DNA of 64,000 nucleotides from Stenotrophomonas rhizophila (lineage in GTDB: Bacteria > Pseudomonadota > Gammaproteobacteria > Xanthomonadales > Xanthomonadaceae). Each line of letters opens with the position of its first letter. Position 1 is the stretch's first letter. A program made the translations under genes and the position numbers. The stretch lies in contig NZ_RCDC01000005.1 of assembly GCF_003651185.1 (NCBI RefSeq), positions 381,029 to 445,028 of the forward strand. Reading direction: 5' to 3'. Shown piece by piece: positions 7,475 to 14,619 of this stretch. Under the pieces are notes generated by a model. The model was not told the origin of the DNA. It did no database searches and saw only the letters and a program-made list of their open reading frames with translations.

Positions 7475-9267
7475 CAGGCGGCCATCGGATACTGTTGGGC
7501 GGCGTCGCGCAGGCCTTCGATCAGGGCCTCGCACATCGCCGGGAACTGCGCCTGGTCGTACAGCTTCGCCGCGCCGGTCGAGTTGATCGGCCTGAACCCG
7601 AGCTGGGCCAGTCCGTCGGCCGAGATCGACAGCGGGGCGATGCGCGCATTGATGTCGCCCAGCTTGATCTTGACCACCTCGCGCGGCGCGCTCGTGCTCC
7701 CCGGTGCGGGGCTGCTGGCCACCGCGGTCGGCACCGGGCGCGTTACCTGGGCGACAGGCTGCTGGACCGTCTGCGCTGCCTCGACCGGCGCTGGCGCGGG
7801 CTCAGGTTCCGGTGTCGCCAGGGCGGCCGCAGCGCGCTCCGCCTCATCTCGCTTTTGCTGGGCGGCAGCTTCATCAGCGACGCGCTGGCGCGCCTTCTCC
7901 TCCTCTTCCTGCCGGATCTTCTCGCGCTCATCGTCCAGCCGCTTCTGCTCCGCCTTCTGATGCTGAGCGATGCGGGTAGCAACCAGGTTGCGCAGGTCTT
8001 CCGGCGCCTTGCTGCTGCACAGCTGCACGCGGTCGGCGAACAGGGTCGCGTGTTCCGGGTGCTCGGCGAGGATCGCCATGTTGGCGCGGATCCGGTCGGC
8101 GGCCTGGCTGGCAGTGATCTTCGCGTTGGTGGCCACCGCGTCGACGGCGTCCTGCATGCTGGCGAAGGAGCGCTTGCCCTTCATGGCCGCCTGCAGGTCG
8201 GCGATCAGCGTGGCCGGCATCGCCAGACCGTGCTCGCCAAGGGTCTCGTTGATCGAGCGGACGTGGTCCTGCACCGCGCGGCGGGCGTTGTTGCCGATCT
8301 CGGTGCGGCGCTCTTCCTTCCGCTTCGTGACCAGCTTGTCCAGGGCGAGGCGCGTGGCCCGGGCCTGATCGCTGATCGCATCGATGGTACGGAACAGCTC
8401 GTCGATGCTCTCGGTCTGGCTGAGGGCATGCTGCTTGGCACCCTTCAGCTGGTCCTCGATATCGCCGCACCACTTCACGGTCTTTTCGGCATCAGCGAAG
8501 TCCTGATCGGTGGTCAGCTCCTGGCTGATTCCTTGGAACACCGCGATAGCCCGATCCTTCCATTCGGCGAGGTTCGAGGCTGTGACCATGCCTGTCACCT
8601 CGATGCGCAGTGCCGGCATCTGGTCAGGCGCGCGGCCGGTGGCGGCCGGCGCGGCCGGTGCCTCGGGTTCATACGCGGCCACGTCGGCCTCCAGCTGGGC
8701 CCAGCCCGCGACGATGCGCGCACGCAGCTCGGGGTTCGGGGTGTACCAGCAGTGGCGCTCCTCGAGCAGCTCCCACTCGTCGCCCACGCGCTTCCATTCC
8801 GACGCCATGAAGAAGATGCGCTCGGCCTGGGAGACCATTGCCTGGTGCTCCATCTGGACCTGGTACATCAGCGGCAGGTCGGTTCCGGTGCAGCCGTCGA
8901 ACATGGCGTCGCGCAGCGTCTGGTTCAGGCGCTTGTGCTCCCACGCGATGTCTTCAAGCAGGGTCAGGCCGTCGAAGCTGGCCGAGTACTTGTCCTGAGC
9001 ACCGGTGACCGGATACAGGTCTTCGCCGATGAGGCCTTCGGCGATCACACGGGCCTGCGCTTCGAACTCGTGGCCCGGGTCAATCACTCGTTCCTGCACA
9101 AAATCGCTGAACTCGCGCGGCACGCCGGCGGCCAGCTCTCGAATCAGTTCGGCACGGGTCTGGTTGGTGGAAGCACCGAGCATTGCCGGCGCATCGCTGG
9201 CGTTGAAGTGCTGCGCGCGGTGGGCGTGCCATTCCGGCGTGCCCTGGATGAGGTTCACGGTGCGCAT
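7474..9267 (-). CDS. YqaJ-family viral recombinase exonuclease
   Basis: 597 residues from ATG 9267. The first 220 residues are a YqaJ/lambda-exonuclease-type nuclease: GTPEWH (9-14), HEFEAQAR (66-73), SASFDG with metal-ligand Asp99, and WEHK with Glu110 and Lys112. This enzyme would resect double-stranded DNA to a 3' overhang for RecT. Residues about 225-597 form a long extension with a Glu/Arg/Ala coiled coil near 455-520, a Pro/Ala linker, and a C-terminal domain that ends in MAA. Ordinary YqaJ enzymes are 200-320 residues, so two functions may be fused. The gene lies 2 bp downstream of recT. Confidence 0.9.
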   Translation of the reverse strand: MRTVNLIQGTPEWHAHRAQHFNASDAPAMLGASTNQTRAELIRELAAGVPREFSDFVQERVIDPGHEFEAQARVIAEGLIGEDLYPVTGAQDKYSASFDGLTLLEDIAWEHKRLNQTLRDAMFDGCTGTDLPLMYQVQMEHQAMVSQAERIFFMASEWKRVGDEWELLEERHCWYTPNPELRARIVAGWAQLEADVAAYEPEAPAAPAATGRAPDQMPALRIEVTGMVTASNLAEWKDRAIAVFQGISQELTTDQDFADAEKTVKWCGDIEDQLKGAKQHALSQTESIDELFRTIDAISDQARATRLALDKLVTKRKEERRTEIGNNARRAVQDHVRSINETLGEHGLAMPATLIADLQAAMKGKRSFASMQDAVDAVATNAKITASQAADRIRANMAILAEHPEHATLFADRVQLCSSKAPEDLRNLVATRIAQHQKAEQKRLDDEREKIRQEEEEKARQRVADEAAAQQKRDEAERAAAALATPEPEPAPAPVEAAQTVQQPVAQVTRPVPTAVASSPAPGSTSAPREVVKIKLGDINARIAPLSISADGLAQLGFRPINSTGAAKLYDQAQFPAMCEALIEGLRDAAQQYPMAA

Positions 9268-9269
9268 GA

Positions 9270-10097
9270 TCAGCCCTCCACCGCAGTCTGGGTGGTCCCG
9301 CCGGCATCGCCCTGGGGCTCGCCTTCGTCCGCATCCTTCGGCGGATTGCGGATGTCCTTCAGCTGTTCGGCCGTGAAGCGGGCCTTGGTCTGAAGCGTCG
9401 CGATCAGGTCCTCGGCGGACTTCTTGCCACTGGCGATGATGTCCCACCACTTCGGCAGGTTCGCGCTGAAATCGGCTTCCGAGTAGAGCGGCAGAGCCTT
9501 CTCGGCCTTTTCAACCTTGCCTTCGATCACCCCGCGACCCGGATCGCCGGAGCCCGGAATGTCCATGATCTCTTCGGCGATCGGCATGCCGCGCAGCACG
9601 TCCGCGAAGACGTCGCGCAGGGCGAAGGCGCGGGCCCGCATCTGGCGCATGCGCTTCGGGTACTGCGTCCAGGGGCCAGCCTTGCCGAGCAGGCCGGCCA
9701 CCTTGGCGTCATCCATGCTGAAGGTGCGGACCTCCTCGGCTTCGCCGCGGCGCTTCACCCGGCAGACAGCGGTGTGACCGTCGTCTGCCTCGGAGATGTA
9801 CTCGCACAGCGGTGAGCTGCGGACCAGCGCGATCACGGCATCACCCCACAGCGCGGGGCGGCCGTTGATGATCGCGAGGTTCTGGAGCGCCTGCAGCGGC
9901 TTCAGCCCCAGCTCGGCGCCCCACTGCATGGCGATCAGGCAGTTGGCCGGTTTACCCTTGAAGTCCTTCGGTACCAGGTCGCTGTCGGCGAGGTAGTCGG
10001 CGAAGGTCAAGGCCTGCTCAAACGTCTGCGGGCTGAGGTCGAACTGCTGGCGCGGCTGTGGTGCCACCGCGACCTGTTGTTGCACCTGGGCATTCAT
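9270..10097 (-). CDS. recT: RecT-family single-strand annealing recombinase
   Basis: 275 residues from ATG 10097, with GGAG upstream. Typical RecT blocks are present: AMQWGAELGLKPLQALQN, INGRPALWGDAVIALVR and a Lys/Arg-rich segment ending in RARAFALRDVFADVLRG. The protein anneals single strands made by the partner exonuclease encoded just downstream. The acidic C-terminus after residue 210 is likely to carry protein contacts. Together with the YqaJ gene it forms a RecE/RecT-like module that can replace host recombination. Confidence 0.93.
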   Translation of the reverse strand: MNAQVQQQVAVAPQPRQQFDLSPQTFEQALTFADYLADSDLVPKDFKGKPANCLIAMQWGAELGLKPLQALQNLAIINGRPALWGDAVIALVRSSPLCEYISEADDGHTAVCRVKRRGEAEEVRTFSMDDAKVAGLLGKAGPWTQYPKRMRQMRARAFALRDVFADVLRGMPIAEEIMDIPGSGDPGRGVIEGKVEKAEKALPLYSEADFSANLPKWWDIIASGKKSAEDLIATLQTKARFTAEQLKDIRNPPKDADEGEPQGDAGGTTQTAVEG

Positions 10098-10190
10098 GGC
10101 TTTGGATCTCCGGCCGGTGTGACCGGCTTGATGGGAATGGGGTGTCCCGTATCGCCGGGACCACGCGGGCTTTGGCTTCCAATGCCCAAT

Positions 10191-10310
10191 CACGGAATCG
10201 AACCGCATCTCGTCTTCACCAGAACGTCGCCACCTAGCGGGAATCGAACCCGCGATTTACTGGAGGAGAGGGCCGGTGCTGATCTCCGGCTTGGCGGGAC
10301 TCAAACCCGC
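10191..10310 (-). ncRNA. Three tRNA T-arm-like hairpins in the recT leader
   Basis: On the minus strand, three 17-nt elements resemble the T arm of tRNA: GCGGG-TTTGAGT-CCCGC (10294-10310), GCGGG-TTCGATT-CCCGC (10237-10253) and TGCGG-TTCGATT-CCGTG (10191-10207). Their starts are 57 and 46 nt apart. I could find no acceptor or anticodon stems to go with them, so they are not intact tRNAs. They lie in the 219-bp gap between a 41-codon frame and recT, in the leftward transcript. Confidence 0.45.
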
Positions 10311-10316
10311 TTACGT

Positions 10317-10442
10317 TTAACGATCGATAGACGTCAATTCGCCAGCATCAAACGGGTCTGCCGGTTCCTCCGTCTCCAGCGGATTCGCTTTCGCTACCAG
10401 CCCCGAACTACATCGGGGGTGTTTTCCCGCACGTGAGCGCAT
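10317..10442 (-). CDS. Putative 41-residue phage protein
   Basis: A short frame ends at 10317. The last 27 residues (with SGLVAKANPLETEEPADPFD) look protein-like and codon-biased, in contrast to what precedes the Met. ATG 10442 lies about 13 nt after GGAGAGG; ATG 10454 (45 residues) is closer to that site than usual. It follows the KTSC-domain gene by 28 bp. Function unknown and existence uncertain. Confidence 0.4.
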   Translation of the reverse strand: MRSRAGKHPRCSSGLVAKANPLETEEPADPFDAGELTSIDR

Positions 10443-10470
10443 CAGCCTGCGCATTCCTCTCCGTAGTCGG

Positions 10471-10779
10471 TCAGGCGGCCAACGGGTAGTTGTCGTCGGG
10501 CGTCTCGGTGACCTTGCGGTACGGGTACTTCTCCGGGAACGCTTTGATGTAGGCGCCGAAGTGCTTGCCGATGGAGTCGGCAGCCTTGAAGGCCTCGAAC
10601 TCGTCGGCGCTGAAGTTCTGATAGTGGTAGAGCGAGCCGGGGCCGCGGTTGGCGCCATATCCCTTGGTGAAGCGGATGGCCAGGGTGTTGGTTTCCGGGT
10701 CGTGCCCGATGCTGTGGATCTGCGAGGACTCGACGTCAACGAGCTCGATGCGGCCAGCGGCCGGCGTGGTGTTGCTCAT
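10471..10779 (-). CDS. KTSC-domain protein
   Basis: 102 residues from ATG 10779. The C-terminal half fits the KTSC domain: SSQIHSIGHDPETNTLAIRF, then YHYQNFSADEFEAFKAADSIGKHF and an end rich in Tyr and Pro. KTSC is a small fold first described at the C-terminus of some lysyl-tRNA synthetases and is common in phage genomes; its function in phages is unknown. It is transcribed in the leftward early operon. Confidence 0.8.
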   Translation of the reverse strand: MSNTTPAAGRIELVDVESSQIHSIGHDPETNTLAIRFTKGYGANRGPGSLYHYQNFSADEFEAFKAADSIGKHFGAYIKAFPEKYPYRKVTETPDDNYPLAA

Positions 10780-10864
10780 GGGGTGCTCCTGGGCGGTTGG
10801 AGAGTTGCCGGCGTTGCCCGGCCGGCGCGGGTGTGTAGTCCGCAGGGGACGGACTACAGGGGGA

Positions 10865-11410
10865 TCAGGCAGCGAGGTCTTCCTGCTGCGCCTGCGCGCT
10901 GGGAGGCGTGAGCGTGATGCGGACGTTTTCGCGAACCAGAGCATCGGAAAGCTCTGCGATCTCGTCCTTGCTGAGCTCGGTCGACACCGTGAAGCTGAGC
11001 GCGACGCTTCCGCCCTCAAGCGGCTGGATCGTGAGCTTCTTCAAGGTCAGGGCCACCAGCACGATCGGCTCGACGGAAGAGTCGTCGTAGGTGTCTTCGA
11101 TCGCCAGCTCGTATCCGGTGAACTTATGGCTCACCGACACTGGAGCCAGGCCGGGATGGCGGACGGCGACGAGGCCGTCAATGATCTGTGCGGCAGCGGC
11201 CTTCTGCTCGTGGTCGAAGTCGAGCTGGTCGCCCTTCACGTGTTTCCGGAAGAGGCTCAGGCGCAGGCCCGGCTCGATGGTTTCGAGGATGGTGTTAGGG
11301 GCGGTGCACGCGAGAACCAGGTCACCGGCCAGGATTCGTTCTTTGCCGTGCTTCTGAATTCGCTGGTTGACGCTGCGGACGGATGCTTCGTGCTGTTCGA
11401 ACTGCAACAT
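10865..11410 (-). CDS. Phage early protein, unknown function
   Basis: 181 residues from ATG 11410 (MLQFEQHEASVRS). Soluble, with mixed strands and helices and an acidic, Gln/Ala-rich C-terminus. It includes GYELAIEDTYDDSSVEPIVL and an apparent C-terminal helix pair, but nothing I can assign to a family. Upstream extension of the frame reads as out-of-frame neighbour sequence, so the inner Met is preferred. Confidence 0.75.
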   Translation of the reverse strand: MLQFEQHEASVRSVNQRIQKHGKERILAGDLVLACTAPNTILETIEPGLRLSLFRKHVKGDQLDFDHEQKAAAAQIIDGLVAVRHPGLAPVSVSHKFTGYELAIEDTYDDSSVEPIVLVALTLKKLTIQPLEGGSVALSFTVSTELSKDEIAELSDALVRENVRITLTPPSAQAQQEDLAA

Positions 11411-11454
11411 GGGAACCTCGTCGGTATGGCCGGCCACCGCCGGCGGATTGGGAA

Positions 11455-11703
11455 TCAGTGGATGTCGTCGGTGCAAATCGCTTCCGGCGAGCGTGCGGCG
11501 CGGATGACGCGGATACGGCGGGCTCGGGTCAGCACCGCCAAGACGCGGCCGAACTGATCGACGGTGATCCACGCGGTGAGCAGCAGCACGAACAGAGCGA
11601 CCACCACCGGCGACATCGCGTTGCGCTCGTAGCAGTAGCCAGTGGCCCAGCCGAAGGCGCCCAGGACAAAGCCGCAGAGCAGGAGAGGGGAGAGACGGCG
11701 CAT
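11455..11703 (-). CDS. Small two-helix membrane protein
   Basis: 82 residues from ATG 11703, overlapping the stop of the 40-residue gene upstream (TGATG). There are two membrane segments, about residues 7-21 and 30-50 (MSPVVVALFVLLLTAWITV), followed by a basic cytosolic tail (RARRIRVIRAARS). It is one of two consecutive tiny membrane proteins near the start of the early operon. Position and topology would fit a superinfection or host-takeover factor, but no function can be read. Confidence 0.7.
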   Translation of the reverse strand: MRRLSPLLLCGFVLGAFGWATGYCYERNAMSPVVVALFVLLLTAWITVDQFGRVLAVLTRARRIRVIRAARSPEAICTDDIH

Positions 11704-11825
11704 CACTGCTCCTTGGGTTCGTCGGGGAGGGTGGGTAAGACCAGTTCGATCAGGTAGAGAACTCCGGTCACCAGCGGGACGCCCAGACAGATCCCGCAGA
11801 TGACACCAGCGCCGAACTCGCTCAT
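11703..11825 (-). CDS. 40-residue membrane protein
   Basis: A short frame from ATG 11825 encodes MSEFGAGVICGICLGVPL... with one long hydrophobic segment (residues 5-30) and an acidic Pro-rich end (PTLPDEPKEQ). Start and stop overlap both neighbours (4 bp upstream, TGATG downstream), which is good evidence of real coupling. Function unknown. Confidence 0.65.
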   Translation of the reverse strand: MSEFGAGVICGICLGVPLVTGVLYLIELVLPTLPDEPKEQ

Positions 11826-12061
11826 GCGGCCTCCGGACCGTCATCGCGCGCGGCGAGGCTGAGGTCAGCCTTCATGTCGGCCACGGCGCGGGCGGCGCTC
11901 TTCTTGCCTTCCAAGACCTCTCTGCGTGCAGTGCGAGCGGCACGGTACGCAAGGTGCTCGGCATAGCCCATCCGGCGTGCCGCGATGTTCACGGCGGCGA
12001 AGGCGCCTGCAGCGCGCTGGCAGCGCACGGACGGCGTGAAGGAGAGGATGACGGCGCTCAT
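11822..12061 (-). CDS. Small basic phage protein, unknown function
   Basis: 79 residues from ATG 12061. Residues 18-60 form a long Arg/Ala-rich helix (RAARTARREVLEGKKSAARA) that could contact nucleic acid. It overlaps the upstream and downstream genes by 4 bp each. No family recognised. Confidence 0.7.
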   Translation of the reverse strand: MSAVILSFTPSVRCQRAAGAFAAVNIAARRMGYAEHLAYRAARTARREVLEGKKSAARAVADMKADLSLAARDDGPEAA

Positions 12062-12489
12062 GCCGCGCGCTCCAGATCGGCGTTGCCGCGCAAGATCTGG
12101 TCGGCAGGCAGCAGCGAGTCGACGGCGAAGGGGTTGACCAGGCCGCGCACGCGGTCGATCAGCTCCTGGCGCGCGTCCCGGCGGCGCTGCAGTTCCAGCG
12201 ACGTCATCCCGGAGCGATCGCTGCGCGCATCGCGGCCAGTGGGAACGATGTCCAAGGCGTCGCCCAACAGCATCAGTTGGTGGCGGCGGGCGGCCTCCCA
12301 CGCGGTTTGGCAGTCTTTGCTTACCCAGAAGTCGGCCATATAGGCCGTCTCGCAGCCCGGCATGTCCAGCCCCTGATTCAGCAGGTGGGTGCGCAGGATG
12401 ATGGCGATGTTCCGCTGCTCGCGGATCTCGTCGGCCGGATGGGCCGAGGGCTGGGTGCTGCTGACGGGCTGGTCCATGACGGTCTCCAT
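12058..12489 (-). CDS. First gene of leftward early operon, unknown function
   Basis: 143 residues from ATG 12489, which has GAGG 7 bases upstream; ATG 12477 with GGAG 6 bases upstream is nearly as good, and ATG 12528 lies too close to the predicted transcript start. The protein is helical, with many Arg and Gln. It is the position where lambda has its antiterminator N, but the protein lacks an obvious N-type Arg-rich start, so that role is only a guess. Transcribed from the operator-overlapped promoter 40 bp upstream. Confidence 0.75.
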   Translation of the reverse strand: METVMDQPVSSTQPSAHPADEIREQRNIAIILRTHLLNQGLDMPGCETAYMADFWVSKDCQTAWEAARRHQLMLLGDALDIVPTGRDARSDRSGMTSLELQRRRDARQELIDRVRGLVNPFAVDSLLPADQILRGNADLERAA

Positions 12490-12528
12490 CGCCCTGCCTC
12501 GGATGAGGTGTCGGTGGGCGTGGATCAA

Positions 12529-12557
12529 AAGGTAAGCCGGACTTACGTTCGTGTCAA
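12529..12557 (-). promoter_or_regulatory. PL-like leftward early promoter
   Basis: On the minus strand a perfect -35 TTGACA (12552-12557) is separated by 17 bp from -10 TACCTT (12529-12534). The first operator (12532-12546) covers the -10 and spacer, and the second (12554-12568) covers the -35, so repressor binding would block polymerase. Confidence 0.75.
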
Positions 12558-12568
12558 GCTCGACTTAC
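12532..12568. promoter_or_regulatory. OL-like operator pair
   Basis: 12532-12546 is GTAAG-N5-CTTAC, a perfect 15-bp dyad. 12554-12568 is TCAAG-N5-CTTAC, with one altered half-site. Centres are 22 bp apart. The same motif occurs three times at 14280-14341 between the cI- and cro-like genes and, as far as I could see, not elsewhere in the intergenic regions. Confidence 0.8.
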
Positions 12569-12627
12569 ATTCGCTTGCCGGATCAATTCTTAACAGAACT
12601 ATTTCTGTTCAGCTTATGGTGATGGCC

Positions 12628-12655
12628 AAAAAAAAGCCCCTTGGTCAGGGGCTTT
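12628..12655 (-). terminator. Terminator of the repressor operon
   Basis: The stem AAAGCCCC/GGGGCTTT (12633-12640 with 12648-12655, loop TTGGTCA) is followed on the minus strand by eight U (12628-12635). It ends the minus-strand unit cI, 13176-13526 and 12680-13144 before the leftward promoter. The 110 bp from here to PL hold no gene. Confidence 0.85.
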
Positions 12656-12679
12656 CGATCCTATCTTCCAACAGCAAGC

Positions 12680-13144
12680 CTAAGGCTCGCGCCCCCACTT
12701 TGCTCGATAGTCATCACGCATTTTGCGGCAGGCCATGGAGTGGAATTGCAGAACATCCGGGGTGTACTGTCGGTCCGAGTTCATCCGCTTATATTCATCG
12801 TCGCAAAACGCAACTGCTCGTGCGGACTTACGTTGTTCTTCTCTTTGCTGATGAATCTCCAGCGCCTCAGACGGGCTACTCTGGGACGTGCCGCTGGCCG
12901 AGATTCGGAAAAACAGCAACAACAACATAGCCGCCAAGATGAGGAAATATGGCCACAACTTGTTATGGCGTGAGTTCACTGTGCTAACCGTCGCAAGGAC
13001 AGAGTCAATTTTCCTGAGTTCGCTGTGGTTCTGCGTCGCCTGGTTCTGTTCGCCGCGAAGTGCAACAGGAGCACCACAACCAATACAGGAAGTCGCTCGA
13101 TCGCTGATCTCTCGGGTGCATTCTTCGCATCGCACGAGTGCCAT
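12680..13144 (-). CDS. Zinc-ribbon membrane protein, rex-position gene
   Basis: 154 residues from ATG 13144 (MALVRCEEC). The N-terminal zinc ribbon has Cys6, Cys9, Cys20 and Cys23. A linker leads to one membrane segment (about residues 64-80, LWPYFLILAAMLLLLFF), then a charged helical domain with two more Cys. The first 28 residues are closely similar to those of the next gene upstream (13176-13526), so the two share a duplicated module. It is the last gene of the cI operon, is GC-poor for this prophage, and is probably expressed in the lysogen. Function unknown; superinfection exclusion is the obvious guess. Confidence 0.8.
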   Translation of the reverse strand: MALVRCEECTREISDRATSCIGCGAPVALRGEQNQATQNHSELRKIDSVLATVSTVNSRHNKLWPYFLILAAMLLLLFFRISASGTSQSSPSEALEIHQQREEQRKSARAVAFCDDEYKRMNSDRQYTPDVLQFHSMACRKMRDDYRAKWGREP

Positions 13145-13175
13145 CAAAAATCCTTAATCCAGATGGTGGGAGGCG

Positions 13176-13526
13176 TCAGACCAATTGATCGCCGGCCGAG
13201 TCAACGTCAACAGTGATGAGCTCGATCAATGCCCAAAGAACTGTGATGACCAGGCCAATGACGAGCCATCCCGTGAGCAATGTAATTAACAGCTGAATCA
13301 CACCGCGGCCGTTGTAGCCAGCATAGAAGTTGTGTATGCCAAAACAGCCCAGGAATAGGCCAAGGATGATGTACACCCCCCGGCTCTTTGCAGTCTTTAT
13401 GATTCGTTGCGCAGACTGTAGTCCTATATCTGCACCTTTCGTCCCAGTTGGCGCGCCGCAGCCGATGCACGCAATAGCTTTATCACTAATCTGCTTTCCG
13501 CAGTCTAAGCACTGAACCAGCGCCAT
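13176..13526 (-). CDS. Zinc-ribbon TM2-domain membrane protein
   Basis: 116 residues from ATG 13526 with AAGGAAG upstream. An N-terminal zinc ribbon (Cys6, Cys9, Cys20, Cys23 in MALVQCLDCGKQISDKAIAC) is followed by a TM2-type domain. The latter has two membrane helices with the family signature FLGCFGIHNFYAGYNGRGVIQLL and then GWLVIGLVITVLWALIELI. TM2 proteins are small membrane proteins of mostly unknown role. The gene lies 22 bp downstream of cI on the same strand, so it should share the repressor transcript. Confidence 0.88.
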   Translation of the reverse strand: MALVQCLDCGKQISDKAIACIGCGAPTGTKGADIGLQSAQRIIKTAKSRGVYIILGLFLGCFGIHNFYAGYNGRGVIQLLITLLTGWLVIGLVITVLWALIELITVDVDSAGDQLV

Positions 13527-13548
13527 GCTGTCACTTCCTTGATTGAAA

Positions 13549-14268
13549 TTAGAACTCTTCCCCGCGCCGCATCAGCGCACCACCAACGATCCTACCCGCC
13601 ACGTGCAGAGTGTCGAGCTCGCCGGCAGGCAATACCGAGCTCTGATATTTCGGATTGGTGCTCACAATATGCAGGCCGTTGGGCAGCATCTGTAGGCGCT
13701 TGACCATCGTGTAGCCGTTGAGGTTGATCAGGTACACGCCGTCACCGTCGAAGTGGCTGCGCGCAGTGTCCACCATCACGACATCACCATTTTTGATGTC
13801 CGGATACATCGAGTCGCCACGAATCGTAATCAGCTGCACTCGGCCTTTGTCGGGAATAAAACCGATCTGGCTCCTGACCTGCCACTCCGCAATGTCGATC
13901 TCGCGTAGTACAGCCGGATAATCTTGGTTCACCACACCACCACCTCCGGCTGCCTGCCCATCCATCATGTGGAACCGAATGTAGCCGGGCGTGGTCGCAG
14001 TGCGTGAGAACTCCAAGTTTCGCCCCTCAGCGGTTAGACCTTCCAGGCTTGCGGAATCGTCATGGAGCCAGTTCATAGGGGCATTGGTCAGTTTTGCAAA
14101 CGCGGCCAGGTTCTCCCTCGACGGTGCGGTTCGTCCGCCTTCTTTGGTCGATTCCCACTGGGCAACAGCTTCACGCTTGATGTCCAGCGCTGCCGCGACT
14201 TGAGCCTGGGTAAGGCGAGCGGTCTTGCGGGCATGGCGAATGCGATCAGAGAGGGTGGAAGCGTTCAT
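13549..14268 (-). CDS. cI: CI-like prophage repressor, S24/LexA type
   Basis: 239 residues from ATG 14268. The N-terminal HTH_3 domain covers residues 5-70 (LTQAQVAAALDIKREAVAQWE). The C-terminal S24 domain has catalytic Ser153 in GDSMYP and Lys190 in TMVKRL, so self-cleavage triggered by RecA is expected; Ala107-Gly108 is a candidate site. It should bind the GTAAG-N5-CTTAC sites on both sides of the immunity region and maintain lysogeny. An in-frame start at 14304 would add 12 residues, but the first operator lies within that segment. There is no clear Shine-Dalgarno sequence before 14268, as in leaderless cI mRNAs. Confidence 0.92.
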   Translation of the reverse strand: MNASTLSDRIRHARKTARLTQAQVAAALDIKREAVAQWESTKEGGRTAPSRENLAAFAKLTNAPMNWLHDDSASLEGLTAEGRNLEFSRTATTPGYIRFHMMDGQAAGGGGVVNQDYPAVLREIDIAEWQVRSQIGFIPDKGRVQLITIRGDSMYPDIKNGDVVMVDTARSHFDGDGVYLINLNGYTMVKRLQMLPNGLHIVSTNPKYQSSVLPAGELDTLHVAGRIVGGALMRRGEEF

Positions 14269-14279
14269 CAGACAATTTT

Positions 14280-14341
14280 GTAAGATCACCTTACACAAGT
14301 CCACGTAAGTGTCGCTTGACTGAATAGTAAGGCGGGCTTAC
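14280..14341. promoter_or_regulatory. OR-like operator triplet
   Basis: Three sites: 14280-14294 GTAAG-N5-CTTAC, 14305-14319 GTAAG-N5-CTTGA and 14327-14341 GTAAG-N5-CTTAC, with centres 25 and 22 bp apart. The middle one carries the same altered half-site as the second left operator when read on the other strand. They fill the gap between the cI- and cro-like starts. Confidence 0.82.
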
Positions 14342-14344
14342 ATT
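14316..14344 (+). promoter_or_regulatory. PR-like rightward early promoter
   Basis: -35 TTGACT (14316-14321), 17-bp spacer, -10 TACATT (14339-14344). It is overlapped by the second and third right operators. The expected start of transcription, 6-7 bp after the -10, coincides with the ATG at 14351, so the cro-like mRNA would have no leader. Confidence 0.7.
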
Positions 14345-14350
14345 TGACGC

Positions 14351-14563
14351 ATGAAGCCCACCTCGATCAAAGAACTTGGCGGCCCGGCGCTCATCGGCAG
14401 GGTCTGTGGCGTTTCCTCTCAGGCTGTGAGCCAGTGGAAGCGCGTCCCTGCGGAACACGTCTTGGCTATTGAAGCGGCGACGGGCGTATCCCGCCACGAC
14501 CTGCGGCCGGACGTGTTCGGCCCTGCGGCGGCCAACGACGGGGAGGTGGCCAATGCTGCCTGA
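14351..14563 (+). CDS. cro: Cro-like repressor (YdaS-type HTH)
   Basis: 70 residues, nearly all one helix-turn-helix: GGPALIGRVCGVSSQAVSQWKR, then VPAEHVLAIEAATGVSRHDLRPDVF. This is the layout of YdaS/Cro-type phage regulators. It is divergent from cI across three operators and first in the rightward operon, so it should turn off cI on induction. The promoter -10 ends 6 bp before the ATG, so translation is probably leaderless. Confidence 0.88.
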   Translation: MKPTSIKELGGPALIGRVCGVSSQAVSQWKRVPAEHVLAIEAATGVSRHDLRPDVFGPAAANDGEVANAA

Positions 14564-14619
14564 AGGCCAGGCGTCCGCGCGCCGGAAGTGCGAAGCGAAC
14601 TTTGCAGAGCTGTACGCGG

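Noticed and set aside
7348..9393. 681-codon plus-strand frame opposite the YqaJ gene
   Set aside because: The minus-strand gene has catalytic motifs; the plus frame is its antisense shadow in high-GC DNA.
10191..10310. Three complete tRNA genes
   Set aside because: Only T-arm-like hairpins fold; I could not pair acceptor or anticodon stems, so they are listed as T-arm mimics.
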